From NCBI RefSeq assembly GCF_020042345.1, contig NZ_CP083387.1, positions 2,790,001 through 2,854,000 of the forward strand: a stretch of DNA of 64,000 nucleotides. Reading direction: 5' to 3'. Position 1 is the stretch's first letter, and the number at the start of each line of letters is the position of its first letter. The notes under the pieces are model-generated. The model was not told where the DNA came from. It searched no databases and saw only the letters and a list, made by a program, of their open reading frames with translations. Both the position numbers and the translations under genes were made by a program. Source of the DNA: Arachidicoccus terrestris. Its GTDB lineage: Bacteria > Bacteroidota > Bacteroidia > Chitinophagales > Chitinophagaceae. Shown one piece after another: positions 27,712-36,259 of the stretch.

Positions 27712-28476
27712 ATGCTTGCTAACAGACGAAGAGAAAAGATATTTGAACTCATCAAAGAAGATGGAGCTGCCAAAGTTGTAGACCTGGCTAAGATCTTCAA
27801 AGTAACGGAAGTGACCATTCGCCAGGATCTGGAAAAGCTGGCAAACGATGGATTGGTTACAAAGGAGCATGGAGGAGCATTTATCAAAAATATCGAAGAT
27901 CAGGTGCAGTCTTTCTCGTTAAGCCATCGAGGTAATCTTGAAAAGAAACAGGCCATTGCAAAAAAGGCGGTGGAATTCATTAAAAGCGGAGATCGTATTA
28001 TTTTAGACTCGGGGTCAACATCTACAGAAATTGCCAGGTTATTGCTGGGTCATAAAGATATTACCGTTATCACAAATGCCTTGAATATTGCGATGATGCT
28101 AGGCGCCAATCCCGGAATTGAACTGATTGTTACAGGCGGGGAATTTAAAGCGCCAACACTTTCATTAACGGGTCAGAAAGCCGCTGATTTTTTCAAAGGA
28201 CTCAATGTCAGGAAACTTTTTCTGGCGACTTCCGGCATCTCACTTAAAGCTGGTTTGACTTATCCAAGTATCAGTGATCTGGTCGTGAAAAAAGCCATGA
28301 TTGACGCTGCAGACATTACTTATCTGATTGCAGATTCTACGAAGATCGGTAAGAGTGATTTTGCGAGCCTGGGCGCTTTGTCGCTCATTGATTATATTCT
28401 GACGGATAGCGGTATAGAGGAAAAACATAAACAGGTGTTTGAAGAAAACGATATTGAGCTGATTATAGCTGAATAG
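27712..28476 (+). CDS. DeoR-family transcriptional regulator
   Basis: The 254-residue protein has the DeoR N-terminal helix-turn-helix (RRREKIFELIKEDG then VTEVTIRQDLEKLANDGLVTKEHGGA) and the DeoR sensor domain with LDSGSTSTEIARLL, ITNALNIA and TGGEF, which binds phosphorylated sugars in relatives. It is the first gene of the sugar operon and almost certainly controls it; the ligand is probably a sugar phosphate from the pathway. A GGCCGG/CCGGCC inverted repeat (28478-28502) right after it may be an operator or attenuating hairpin. Confidence 0.88.
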   Translation: MLANRRREKIFELIKEDGAAKVVDLAKIFKVTEVTIRQDLEKLANDGLVTKEHGGAFIKNIEDQVQSFSLSHRGNLEKKQAIAKKAVEFIKSGDRIILDSGSTSTEIARLLLGHKDITVITNALNIAMMLGANPGIELIVTGGEFKAPTLSLTGQKAADFFKGLNVRKLFLATSGISLKAGLTYPSISDLVVKKAMIDAADITYLIADSTKIGKSDFASLGALSLIDYILTDSGIEEKHKQVFEENDIELIIAE

Positions 28477-28603
28477 CGGCCGGTCGGGAACCGCTGCCGG
28501 CCTGCAACGGAAGTTTATTTTCCTTAGAAAGGAATATGAGGATGCGGTACCATCCAAATGACAAAAAACAAAAAAAAGTAAAAAAAGAAAAATAAGATAA
28601 AAA

Positions 28604-30019
28604 ATGTCACTAAACAAGAACCCCACGTTAGGTGTAATCATAGGCAACCGGGACTTCTTCCCAGATAAATTGGTCGCAGAAGCAAGAAAGGAACTGCTGG
28701 TTTTTTTGAATCAATTAAACATTACGCCCATTATGTTGGGAGAAGCAGATTCCAAGTTAGGCGGTGTGGAAACTTTCGCAGAGGCGCAGGCGTGTGCAGC
28801 CTTATTTAGAAAACACGCGGATGTAATAGACGGAGTGTTGGTCGTATTACCCAATTTTGGAGATGAGAAAGGCATTGCTGAAACATTAAAACTGGCCGGT
28901 CTGGATGTGCCGGTATTAATACAGGCTTATCCAGATGATCTGGAAAAGCTGGACGTCGTAAATCGCCGTGACGCATGGTGCGGTAAGATTTCCGTTTGCA
29001 ACAATCTGCATCAGTTTGGCATTAAATATTCTCTGACGACAAAACACGTTACCAGGCTTGACGATGAGGTCTTTCAAAAGGATTTGTCCGATTTTGTGGC
29101 AGTCTGCAGGGTTGTAAAAGGGCTTAAGAAAGTGCGTATTGGGGCAATTGGAGCCAGACCGACTGCGTTCAATACCGTTCGTTATAGTGAAAAGCTCCTG
29201 CAACGTAATGGTATTTCAGTTACAACGGTTGATTTATCAGAAATATTAGGAAATGCAGATAAGCTAACGGCAAACGACAAGTCAGTTAAAGATAAACTGG
29301 ATAAAATTCACGCGTACACGCCGACTGGAAAAACGCCAAATGACAAACTGGTACAGATTGCGAAACTTGATGTTGTATTGGAAGAATTCATGCAGGCAAA
29401 CGCATTAGACTGTACGGCGATACAGTGTTGGACTTCCCTGCAACAGAACTTTGGCTGCAACATTTGTACGAATATGAGTATGATGAGCGAGAACATGCTT
29501 CCGAGTGGTTGTGAGGTAGACGTGACCGGCACATTAACTATGTATGCGATGCAGTTGGCCAGCAGCTCTCCGAGTGCCCTGGTAGATTGGAACAACAATT
29601 ACGCCGACGATGATTCTAAATGTGTACTGTTTCATTGTGGTAATTGGGCTAAGTCCTTTTTGCCAGACATTTCCATGAGTACTGCACCGATTCTTGGCAC
29701 AACAGTAGGTACGGAGAATACCTATGGTGCACTCGATGGCCGGACGCCCGCCATGCCATTGACCTATGGGCGTATCAGTACGGATGATTTTAATGGTAAA
29801 ATCCGAGCGTACATAGGCGAAGGCGAGCTGACCAATGATGCGCTGAATACATTTGGCAATAGGGCCGTTGCGCAGATTGATGATCTTCAGGGGCTAATGA
29901 AGTATGTGTGCCGCAACGGCTTTGAACATCATGTTGTCATGAATGCAAGTAAAACCGCAGGCATTCTAAAAGAAGCGATGGAAAACTATTTAGGGTGGGA
30001 AACCTATGTACATAATTAG
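28604..30019 (+). CDS. L-fucose/L-arabinose isomerase-family protein
   Basis: The 471 residues belong to the metal-dependent FucI/AraA-type aldose-ketose isomerases: the first half has Rossmann-like domains (GVLVVLPNFGDE, VRIGAIGARPTAFNTV) and the second half carries the candidate metal ligands in SENMLPSGCEVDVTGTLTMYAM, LFHCGNW and FEHHVVM. The sequence is not a standard AraA or FucI, so its substrate is open. It lies between the DeoR gene and a split transketolase, so it probably converts an aldose to the ketose used downstream. Confidence 0.8.
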   Translation: MSLNKNPTLGVIIGNRDFFPDKLVAEARKELLVFLNQLNITPIMLGEADSKLGGVETFAEAQACAALFRKHADVIDGVLVVLPNFGDEKGIAETLKLAGLDVPVLIQAYPDDLEKLDVVNRRDAWCGKISVCNNLHQFGIKYSLTTKHVTRLDDEVFQKDLSDFVAVCRVVKGLKKVRIGAIGARPTAFNTVRYSEKLLQRNGISVTTVDLSEILGNADKLTANDKSVKDKLDKIHAYTPTGKTPNDKLVQIAKLDVVLEEFMQANALDCTAIQCWTSLQQNFGCNICTNMSMMSENMLPSGCEVDVTGTLTMYAMQLASSSPSALVDWNNNYADDDSKCVLFHCGNWAKSFLPDISMSTAPILGTTVGTENTYGALDGRTPAMPLTYGRISTDDFNGKIRAYIGEGELTNDALNTFGNRAVAQIDDLQGLMKYVCRNGFEHHVVMNASKTAGILKEAMENYLGWETYVHN

Positions 30020-30124
30020 AATATCAATATTTCCATTTCATTAAGGTGAATAGGAGTATTGGATATCTGTAATTTAAGAATAAGAGATTTATCTCTTTAT
30101 TTTTAGCACAGTTAAATTGTGAAA

Positions 30125-30952
30125 ATGACAAGTAAAGAGCTCAAAATAAAATCTATTGAGTATCGTAGAAAGATACTCCAGTATATAGTGAAGGCAAAAG
30201 CCGGACATACCGGAGGGAGTCTTTCGTGTGTAGATGTTTTGAATGTCTTATATAATGAAGTAATGCATGTATCTCCGGAGAATTTCACATCTCCGGATCG
30301 GGACCGGTACATACAAAGTAAAGGACACTGTGTAGAGGCATTGTTTGTCGTATTGGCGGATAAAGGCTTCTTTCCTGAGGAAGATCTCAATACTTTGTGC
30401 AGATATCAGTCACATTATATCGGGCACCCGACCCGAAAAGTTAACGGCGTTGAACAGAATACAGGTGCCCTGGGGCATGGATTGCCTATCGCATCGGGTA
30501 TGGCAATTGCAGCAAAACTTGATCACAAAGCGTATAAGGTATATACACTACTTGGCGATGGTGAAATGCCGGAAGGAAGTAATTGGGAGGCGGCCTTGAG
30601 TGCCGCTCAATATGAACTGGATAATCTATGTGCTATAGTAGATAAAAATGGGTTACAAATAACGGCAGCTACTAAAGATGTGTGTAGTACAGATCCTCTG
30701 GATAAGAAATGGGAAGCCTTTGGCTGGGCAGTACGGGAAGTAGATGGCAATGATGTAGATGCACTTAAGGAAGCCTTGTTGGCTGCCCCGTTTGAGAAAG
30801 GGAAACCGAGTGTTATTATTGCCCATACAACCAAAGGGAAAGGTGTGAGTTTTATGGAAAACCAGTTAAAGTGGCACCATAAAGTACCGACTTTAGAGGA
30901 ATTTGACAAAGCGAATCAGGAATTAGAAAACGCAGCCGCATTACTGCTATAA
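30125..30952 (+). CDS. Transketolase, N-terminal (TPP-binding) subunit
   Basis: I use the ATG at 30125 (275 residues); a GTG two codons upstream is in frame. It holds the TPP half of transketolase: KAGHTGGSLSCVDVLN, SKGHCVEALFVVLAD, ALGHGLPIASGMAIA and LGDGEMPEGSNWEA (the GDG...N cofactor motif). The enzyme transfers two-carbon units between sugar phosphates. Here it is split in two genes that must assemble into one enzyme with the next gene, 41 bases downstream. Split transketolases in sugar operons are often specialised for one pathway. Confidence 0.9.
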   Translation: MTSKELKIKSIEYRRKILQYIVKAKAGHTGGSLSCVDVLNVLYNEVMHVSPENFTSPDRDRYIQSKGHCVEALFVVLADKGFFPEEDLNTLCRYQSHYIGHPTRKVNGVEQNTGALGHGLPIASGMAIAAKLDHKAYKVYTLLGDGEMPEGSNWEAALSAAQYELDNLCAIVDKNGLQITAATKDVCSTDPLDKKWEAFGWAVREVDGNDVDALKEALLAAPFEKGKPSVIIAHTTKGKGVSFMENQLKWHHKVPTLEEFDKANQELENAAALLL

Positions 30953-30993
30953 ATAAATGAGACAGCTTAAATTATTGTAAATCTATCAAACTC

Positions 30994-31980
30994 ATGGCAG
31001 AAAATATAGAGAAAAGACCGTATAAAGCGAATCTGGAAGTGTATTCAGAAACCTTGCAACGGCTGGCGGAAAAAGATAGCGGAATTATTGCGGTGACCAG
31101 TGACAGCCGCGGCTCTGGAAAATTGGTACCTTTTGGTGAAAAATATCCGGAGCAGATCATTGAGGTGGGAATTGCTGAACAGAATTTGGTGGGTGTTGCA
31201 GCTGGTCTGGCGTCTTGTGGCAAAAAAGTATTTGCCACTTCGCCAGCATGTTTCCTTTCTGCACGCGCTTTGGAGCAAATTAAAAATGACGTGGCTTATA
31301 GCAATAACCCTGTAAATGTAGTTGGTATCAGCGCGGGTGTAAGTTATGGGGCATTGGGAACGACGCATCATAGTTTGCATGATTACGCTGTTTTAAGAGC
31401 CATTCATAATATAATTGTGGTTGCCCCCGCGGATAACTATGAAACTGAACAAGCAATACAGCAGGCTGCTGACTGGCCAGAACCTGTGTATTTGCGGTTC
31501 GGTAAAAAAGCGATGCCCTTTTTAAAAGATGATGAAAAGGATGAGGTATTTAAGTTGGGAAAGGGCCGGGTGATTACAAAAGGAGATGACGCTGTGATAA
31601 TCGCCTGCGGTGAAACGGTGTATCCGGCGCTAGAGGCAGCGAGTGTTCTGGAGACAGAAGGTATTGCTACCATGGTCATCAGTATGCATACAATTAAGCC
31701 TTTAGATACGGGTTTATTGAAAAAGGCTGCTGAGAAATGCAAAGTGGTTGTGACGGTTGAAGAGCATAGTGTTAATGGTGGACTTGGGGAAGCCTGTGCT
31801 GCCTATCTGATGCAGCATAGTATTTTCAGGCCTGTTAAGATTATGGGAATTCCTGACGAATACACAGTAACAGGTTCCCAGACGGAGATCTTTAACCACT
31901 ATGGAATCAATAAAACAGGCATTTCTGATGCCGTCAAAAATTTGTTACAGAATGTGTCGATGGATAAAGCCGACAAATAG
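30994..31980 (+). CDS. Transketolase, C-terminal (pyrimidine and C) subunit
   Basis: The 328 residues hold the pyrimidine-binding half, with VGIAEQNLVGVAAGLASCG (the catalytic Glu) and SAGVSYGALGTTHHSLHDYA, then the C-terminal domain ending with VEEHSVNGGLGEACAAYL. It completes the enzyme with the preceding gene. The pair is distinct from housekeeping full-length transketolase. Confidence 0.9.
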   Translation: MAENIEKRPYKANLEVYSETLQRLAEKDSGIIAVTSDSRGSGKLVPFGEKYPEQIIEVGIAEQNLVGVAAGLASCGKKVFATSPACFLSARALEQIKNDVAYSNNPVNVVGISAGVSYGALGTTHHSLHDYAVLRAIHNIIVVAPADNYETEQAIQQAADWPEPVYLRFGKKAMPFLKDDEKDEVFKLGKGRVITKGDDAVIIACGETVYPALEAASVLETEGIATMVISMHTIKPLDTGLLKKAAEKCKVVVTVEEHSVNGGLGEACAAYLMQHSIFRPVKIMGIPDEYTVTGSQTEIFNHYGINKTGISDAVKNLLQNVSMDKADK

Positions 31981-32015
31981 GATGTAAAAGCTATAATAGT
32001 GCGAAAGTGAGTTCG

Positions 32016-32025
32016 AGGAGGTGAT
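32016..32025 (+). promoter_or_regulatory. Ten-base perfect Shine-Dalgarno sequence
   Basis: AGGAGGTGAT is fully complementary to the 3' end of bacterial 16S rRNA. It lies 3 bases before an ATG that opens a 24-codon frame. Such a strong site is rare in this phylum and in this window. Confidence 0.5.
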
Positions 32026-32028
32026 AGA

Positions 32029-32103
32029 ATGGCTTTGATTTATAGTTATCTGCTAACGAAGTATTTGATCCTAAACGTTATTAAATTCACTCAACATGCT
32101 TAG
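32029..32103 (+). CDS. Possible 24-residue leader peptide overlapping the rbsB-like gene
   Basis: The frame opens with ATG right after a perfect Shine-Dalgarno sequence and stops at TAG 32101-32103. That stop lies 8 bases inside the start of the next gene (ATG 32096), so translation of the two may be coupled. The peptide (MALIYSYLLTKYLILNV...) is hydrophobic with a basic end. It has no homology I recognise. It could be a translational-coupling device rather than a functional peptide. Confidence 0.4.
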   Translation: MALIYSYLLTKYLILNVIKFTQHA

Positions 32104-33046
32104 ACGTATTAGACAAACCATTCTCATTTTGACTGTCTGTGTTGCATTTGTACAGTGTGGCAGGAAGGAGGATGCCGGGAAAGAAAAAAAGATAGCGATT
32201 GTCGTTTCTACGATGAACAATCCCTGGTTTGTGTTTCTTGGTCAGCAGGCAGCAAAAAAAGCCCGGGAATTGGGATATGAAGCGAAGTTGTTCGATTCGC
32301 AGAATAATACGGCGTTGGAGAGCGACCACTTTGATAATATCATCGTCCAGCATTTTAGCGCTATTTTATTTAATCCAACGGACGCAGACGGATCTGTGGT
32401 GAACGTAAAAAAAGCCGTGGCCGCCGGAATTCCTGTTTTCTGCATGGATAGGGAGGTGAATTCGGCCAATGCCCCTACTTCTCAGATTTTATCTGATAGT
32501 TATTCAGGGGCAGTAGCGCTTGGTAAGCGTTTTGTCCAGGAGCTGCATAAGAAAGGCAACTATGTTGAACTGCTGGGACTGGTCGGAGACAATAACACTT
32601 GGGCCAGATCAAATGGATTTCATAGTGTAGTGGATCATTATCCAGAACTAAAGATGGTGGCTCAGCAGAGTGCGGATTTTGACAGGAACCAGGCAATGAA
32701 AGTCCTGGAGTCGGTTTTGCAGGCACACCCGGATATCGATGGGGTGTTTTGTGGTAATGATGCTATGGCAATGGGTGCTTATCAGGCTCTGGTGTCTGCT
32801 GGAATGGCTGACAAGGTTAAAGTATTTGGTTTTGACGGATCCGATGATGTGATTGCGGCCATCAGAGACGGAAAAATTTATGCCACAGGAATGCAGTTCC
32901 CGCAGATTATTGCAGAGACAGCGGCCAGTTTTGCAGATGAATACTTAAAAGGGAAGAAAGATGGCTTTCCTAAGAAGGTCCCTGTGGCTGTTGAATTAGT
33001 GACTAAAGAGAACGTAAGTGATTACGCGGGTTATGGTAAAAAATAA
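32096..33046 (+). CDS. Sugar-binding lipoprotein of a ribose-type ABC importer (RbsB-like)
   Basis: The 316 residues start with a lipoprotein signal (lipobox VQCG, Cys about residue 17) and then have the type I periplasmic binding fold: IAIVVSTMNNPWFVFL, FNPTDADGSVVNVKKAVAAGIPVFCMDRE, VFCGNDAMAMGAYQAL and VFGFDGSDDVIAAIRDG. RbsB relatives bind pentoses and related furanoses. It is anchored in the membrane facing the periplasm and hands substrate to the RbsC-like permease encoded three genes later. Confidence 0.88.
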   Translation: MLRRIRQTILILTVCVAFVQCGRKEDAGKEKKIAIVVSTMNNPWFVFLGQQAAKKARELGYEAKLFDSQNNTALESDHFDNIIVQHFSAILFNPTDADGSVVNVKKAVAAGIPVFCMDREVNSANAPTSQILSDSYSGAVALGKRFVQELHKKGNYVELLGLVGDNNTWARSNGFHSVVDHYPELKMVAQQSADFDRNQAMKVLESVLQAHPDIDGVFCGNDAMAMGAYQALVSAGMADKVKVFGFDGSDDVIAAIRDGKIYATGMQFPQIIAETAASFADEYLKGKKDGFPKKVPVAVELVTKENVSDYAGYGKK

Positions 33047-33057
33047 AAACGCTCCTC

Positions 33058-33684
33058 ATGAATAAATGGATTAAAAATGGCTTGATCGCTGTTCTGATTA
33101 TATTCCTGGGTTACAATTCTATCTATTTAGAAAAGCTAAATGACAGAGGGACGAAAGGCGGTACCAGGATTGATGCCGCTGCCCTGGCCAGGAAAATCTG
33201 GCAAAATAAGGTGGCCGCTAAATTGGACAGTGCTGTAGTTATTGATTCTTTGAAGACATTTATTGAAGCGAATAATAAGCAGGTGTTTGATAAATACACG
33301 CATGCGCTGGATATTGGTAACTACCGTTATGCACTGGTAAAAGGACTGGCAACAGTAGCGTCGGTGAATGAAGATGATGTTCGCTTACTGGTAAAGGACA
33401 AAGAGCCGTTTAAGGCAGTTCTTGTTACGGAATTTGTCTATGGCAATACTCTACGAGATGCACTGGGTATCTTTAATTTAAAGGATTTCCCTAATACTGA
33501 AGATCTGAACAGTATTTCAGAGCAACTAAATAAAATCGTCCGTAAAGAGGTGGTGCCCTCTTTTAGAACCAGGCTAAAGCCAGGTATGCACATTGCTTTT
33601 GTGGGTGCCATTCAGATAAATAAAGCTCATGTTCACTTTGACGGATTGGAGATTGTTCCTGTACGTATCAAAATAGTAGAATAA
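33058..33684 (+). CDS. DUF2291 family protein of the sugar importer
   Basis: The 208 residues have an N-terminal membrane anchor (LIAVLIIFLGYNSIYL) and a soluble part matching DUF2291, including FVYGNTLRDALGIFNLKDFPNTEDLN and PGMHIAFVGAIQI. The family is regularly found beside RbsA/B/C-type sugar importers but its job is unknown. It sits between binding protein and ATPase genes; its stop overlaps the next ATG by one base, so it is tightly tied to the transporter. Confidence 0.78.
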   Translation: MNKWIKNGLIAVLIIFLGYNSIYLEKLNDRGTKGGTRIDAAALARKIWQNKVAAKLDSAVVIDSLKTFIEANNKQVFDKYTHALDIGNYRYALVKGLATVASVNEDDVRLLVKDKEPFKAVLVTEFVYGNTLRDALGIFNLKDFPNTEDLNSISEQLNKIVRKEVVPSFRTRLKPGMHIAFVGAIQINKAHVHFDGLEIVPVRIKIVE

Positions 33685-35198
33685 TGCTGATTGCTAAGAA
33701 CATTACGAAGCGATTTTCCGGCGTTACCGCGCTGGATAATGTTAATCTTGAATTGCAAAGCGGTAAGGTTACTGCTATTATTGGGGAAAATGGTGCCGGA
33801 AAGTCTACGTTAATGAAGATCCTCTCCGGAGTCTACACGCAATATGAAGGCGATATTATTTTCAACAGTCAAAAGGTTCAGTTTAACTCTACTAAAGAGG
33901 CCGAAGACACAGGCATTGCGATTATTCACCAGGAACTCAATCTGGTACCTTATTTAACGATTACACAGAATATTTTTTTGGGCCGTGAATTGCTGGATCG
34001 TTTCGGTTTACTGGATAAAGCCAAAATGCAACAGGAAACGCAAAAGCTACTCCGACGGGTTAAATTAGATGTACGCCCTGATGCACTTATCCATAACCTG
34101 AAAGTGGGGCAGCAACAGCTCATTGAAATTGCCAAAGCTCTTCATTCTAATGCGGAGGTAATCATAATGGATGAACCGACTTCAGCTATTACTGATAAGG
34201 AGGTTGAGAATTTGTTTGTTATCATAAATGAGTTAAGGAGGGATGGGAAAACCGTGGCTTATATCTCTCACAAGTTAAGGGAACTCTTTCAGATAGCCGA
34301 TAACTATACAGTGCTTCGGGATGGGACTACAGTTGGAAGCGGGGAAATCAAAAATATTACTCAGGATGAGCTGGTAGAGAAGATGTCGGGCCGTAAGATC
34401 CGGATTGAAAAGAATGTAAGCAATTTCCGGCAGGACCAGCTTCTGTTGGAGTTAAAAGGGATTTCGTTGAGCAGCCAGGATAATACCGGCAATAAACTGG
34501 TGGATAACATTGATTTTGGTTTGTATAAAGGAGAGATTGTCGGCATCTACGGCTTAATGGGCGCTGGCCGTACAGAGCTGATGGAAACTATTTTCGGTTT
34601 GCACCCAAAGAGCAGCACGGGAGAGATCCGAATGGAATCCGGTTCCCTAAAGTTTAAATCTCCGGCTGATGCCATCAACGCAGGAATAATGTTAATCCCC
34701 GAGGACCGGAAATTACAAGGCCTGTTTCTCGGCCTGGGCGTGAGACCCAATATTAGTATTACGATACTGCAGAAATTACAGCGCTTTGGTTTTTTGCTTA
34801 ATAGAACTAAAGATAATGCTGTCTGCAGATATTATATCCACCGTCTATCGATAAAAACGCATACTGGAGAGACGCTGGCCAGGAACCTGAGCGGCGGCAA
34901 CCAGCAAAAAATTGTTTTGGCGAAATGGCTGGCAAAAAATCCAAAGGTGCTGTTACTGGATGAGCCGACAAGAGGCATCGATGTCGGTGCAAAGTCTGAA
35001 ATTTATAAGCTTATCAGAGAGTTGGCTGCGGGCGGGGTAGGTGTAATCGTAGTATCCTCGGAGATTCCTGAAATACTGGCGGTCGCTAACCGGGTATTGG
35101 TGATGTGCGAAGGCAGGCTCTCTGCGGAAATGCCGGTTGCGGAGGCAACTGAATCTAATATGTTAAGATATGCCATTTATCATACAGAATCTCAATAA
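33684..35198 (+). CDS. Sugar ABC transporter ATPase with two nucleotide-binding domains (RbsA-like)
   Basis: The 504 residues form the double ATPase typical of RbsA. Domain 1 has Walker A GENGAGKST and Walker B VIIMDEPTSAIT. Domain 2 begins about residue 255, has a degenerate P-loop segment (YGLMGAGRTEL), signature LSGGNQQKI and VLLLDEPTRGIDVG. It powers uptake through the RbsC-like permease. Gaps of 0 and 6 bases to its neighbours show one transcription unit. Confidence 0.93.
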   Translation: MLIAKNITKRFSGVTALDNVNLELQSGKVTAIIGENGAGKSTLMKILSGVYTQYEGDIIFNSQKVQFNSTKEAEDTGIAIIHQELNLVPYLTITQNIFLGRELLDRFGLLDKAKMQQETQKLLRRVKLDVRPDALIHNLKVGQQQLIEIAKALHSNAEVIIMDEPTSAITDKEVENLFVIINELRRDGKTVAYISHKLRELFQIADNYTVLRDGTTVGSGEIKNITQDELVEKMSGRKIRIEKNVSNFRQDQLLLELKGISLSSQDNTGNKLVDNIDFGLYKGEIVGIYGLMGAGRTELMETIFGLHPKSSTGEIRMESGSLKFKSPADAINAGIMLIPEDRKLQGLFLGLGVRPNISITILQKLQRFGFLLNRTKDNAVCRYYIHRLSIKTHTGETLARNLSGGNQQKIVLAKWLAKNPKVLLLDEPTRGIDVGAKSEIYKLIRELAAGGVGVIVVSSEIPEILAVANRVLVMCEGRLSAEMPVAEATESNMLRYAIYHTESQ

Positions 35199-35204
35199 GA
35201 TAAT

Positions 35205-36179
35205 ATGACAAAAACAAATCAGGTAAATTATTTGAAGCGCTTCCAATCCCTTATTGGGTTATTGTTATTGTGCGTTGTACTAAGCCTTCTGACGGATAGA
35301 TTTTTAACGACGGAAAACAGTCTGAATATATTAAGACAGACAGCTGTAAATATCTGTATTGCTACAGGGATGACAATCGTTGTCTTGACGGCGGGTATTG
35401 ATCTGTCAGTTGGTTCTATTCTGGCGCTATGTGGTGCTATTGCCGCAGGGTTGTTAAAAAATGGTATTACACTTCCCTGGGCGAATACATATATTGGTTT
35501 TACAGTATTAGGTGTTCTCTTGGCTGGAATTATCATAGGATATGCAATTGGGTTGTTTAATGGCTTCTTTATTACCAGGTTCAAGGTGCCGCCTTTTGTC
35601 GCTACATTAGCAATGCTTACAATTGCAAGAGGGCTAACGATGTTGTACACACACGGGCAGCCTATCAGCAATCTGGGTACCCGTTTTGACTTTATAGGGA
35701 CAGGATCTCTATTAGGATTACCTGTGCCCGTCTGGATCGCCGGAGCAGTTGTCTCGTTGTCTATTTTTCTGATGAAGAAAACCAAATTCGGTCGCTATGT
35801 GTACGCCATTGGAGGTAATAAAACGGCGGCGAAGTTTTCAGGAATCAACATTACCCGGGTGATTATGATCTCTTATGCGATCGCCGGGGCCTGTGCTGCG
35901 ATCGCCGGTCTTATTGTAACCTCAAGATTAGACTCGGCGCAACCTAATGCCGGTATTAGTTACGAGTTGGATGCCATTGCTGCGGTAGTAATTGGAGGAA
36001 CTTCCCTAAATGGCGGCAGGGGAACGATTTGGGGAACAGTTATTGGTGCCTTGATTATAGGCGTTTTGAATAACGGCCTGGTGTTGTTGAACGTGTCTCC
36101 TTTCTGGCAGCAGGTTGTCAAAGGGTCCGTTATTTTGTTGGCTGTGGTGGTGGACAAGTTGGGCCATAAAGATGATTAG
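35205..36179 (+). CDS. Sugar ABC transporter permease (RbsC-like)
   Basis: The 324-residue membrane protein has about eight to ten hydrophobic segments and the RbsC motifs ATGMTIVVLTAGIDLSVGSILAL, FKVPPFVATLAMLTIARG and AVVIGGTSLNGGRGTIWGTVIGALIIGVLNNGLVL. It forms the import channel as a homodimer. Confidence 0.92.
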   Translation: MTKTNQVNYLKRFQSLIGLLLLCVVLSLLTDRFLTTENSLNILRQTAVNICIATGMTIVVLTAGIDLSVGSILALCGAIAAGLLKNGITLPWANTYIGFTVLGVLLAGIIIGYAIGLFNGFFITRFKVPPFVATLAMLTIARGLTMLYTHGQPISNLGTRFDFIGTGSLLGLPVPVWIAGAVVSLSIFLMKKTKFGRYVYAIGGNKTAAKFSGINITRVIMISYAIAGACAAIAGLIVTSRLDSAQPNAGISYELDAIAAVVIGGTSLNGGRGTIWGTVIGALIIGVLNNGLVLLNVSPFWQQVVKGSVILLAVVVDKLGHKDD

Positions 36180-36259
36180 AGAGGTCATTAGAGCGGGCAT
36201 ATTGCCCGGCTATTGTTGTAATATGTTCTGAATTGTGTATTTAATTTTATAGGATAATC

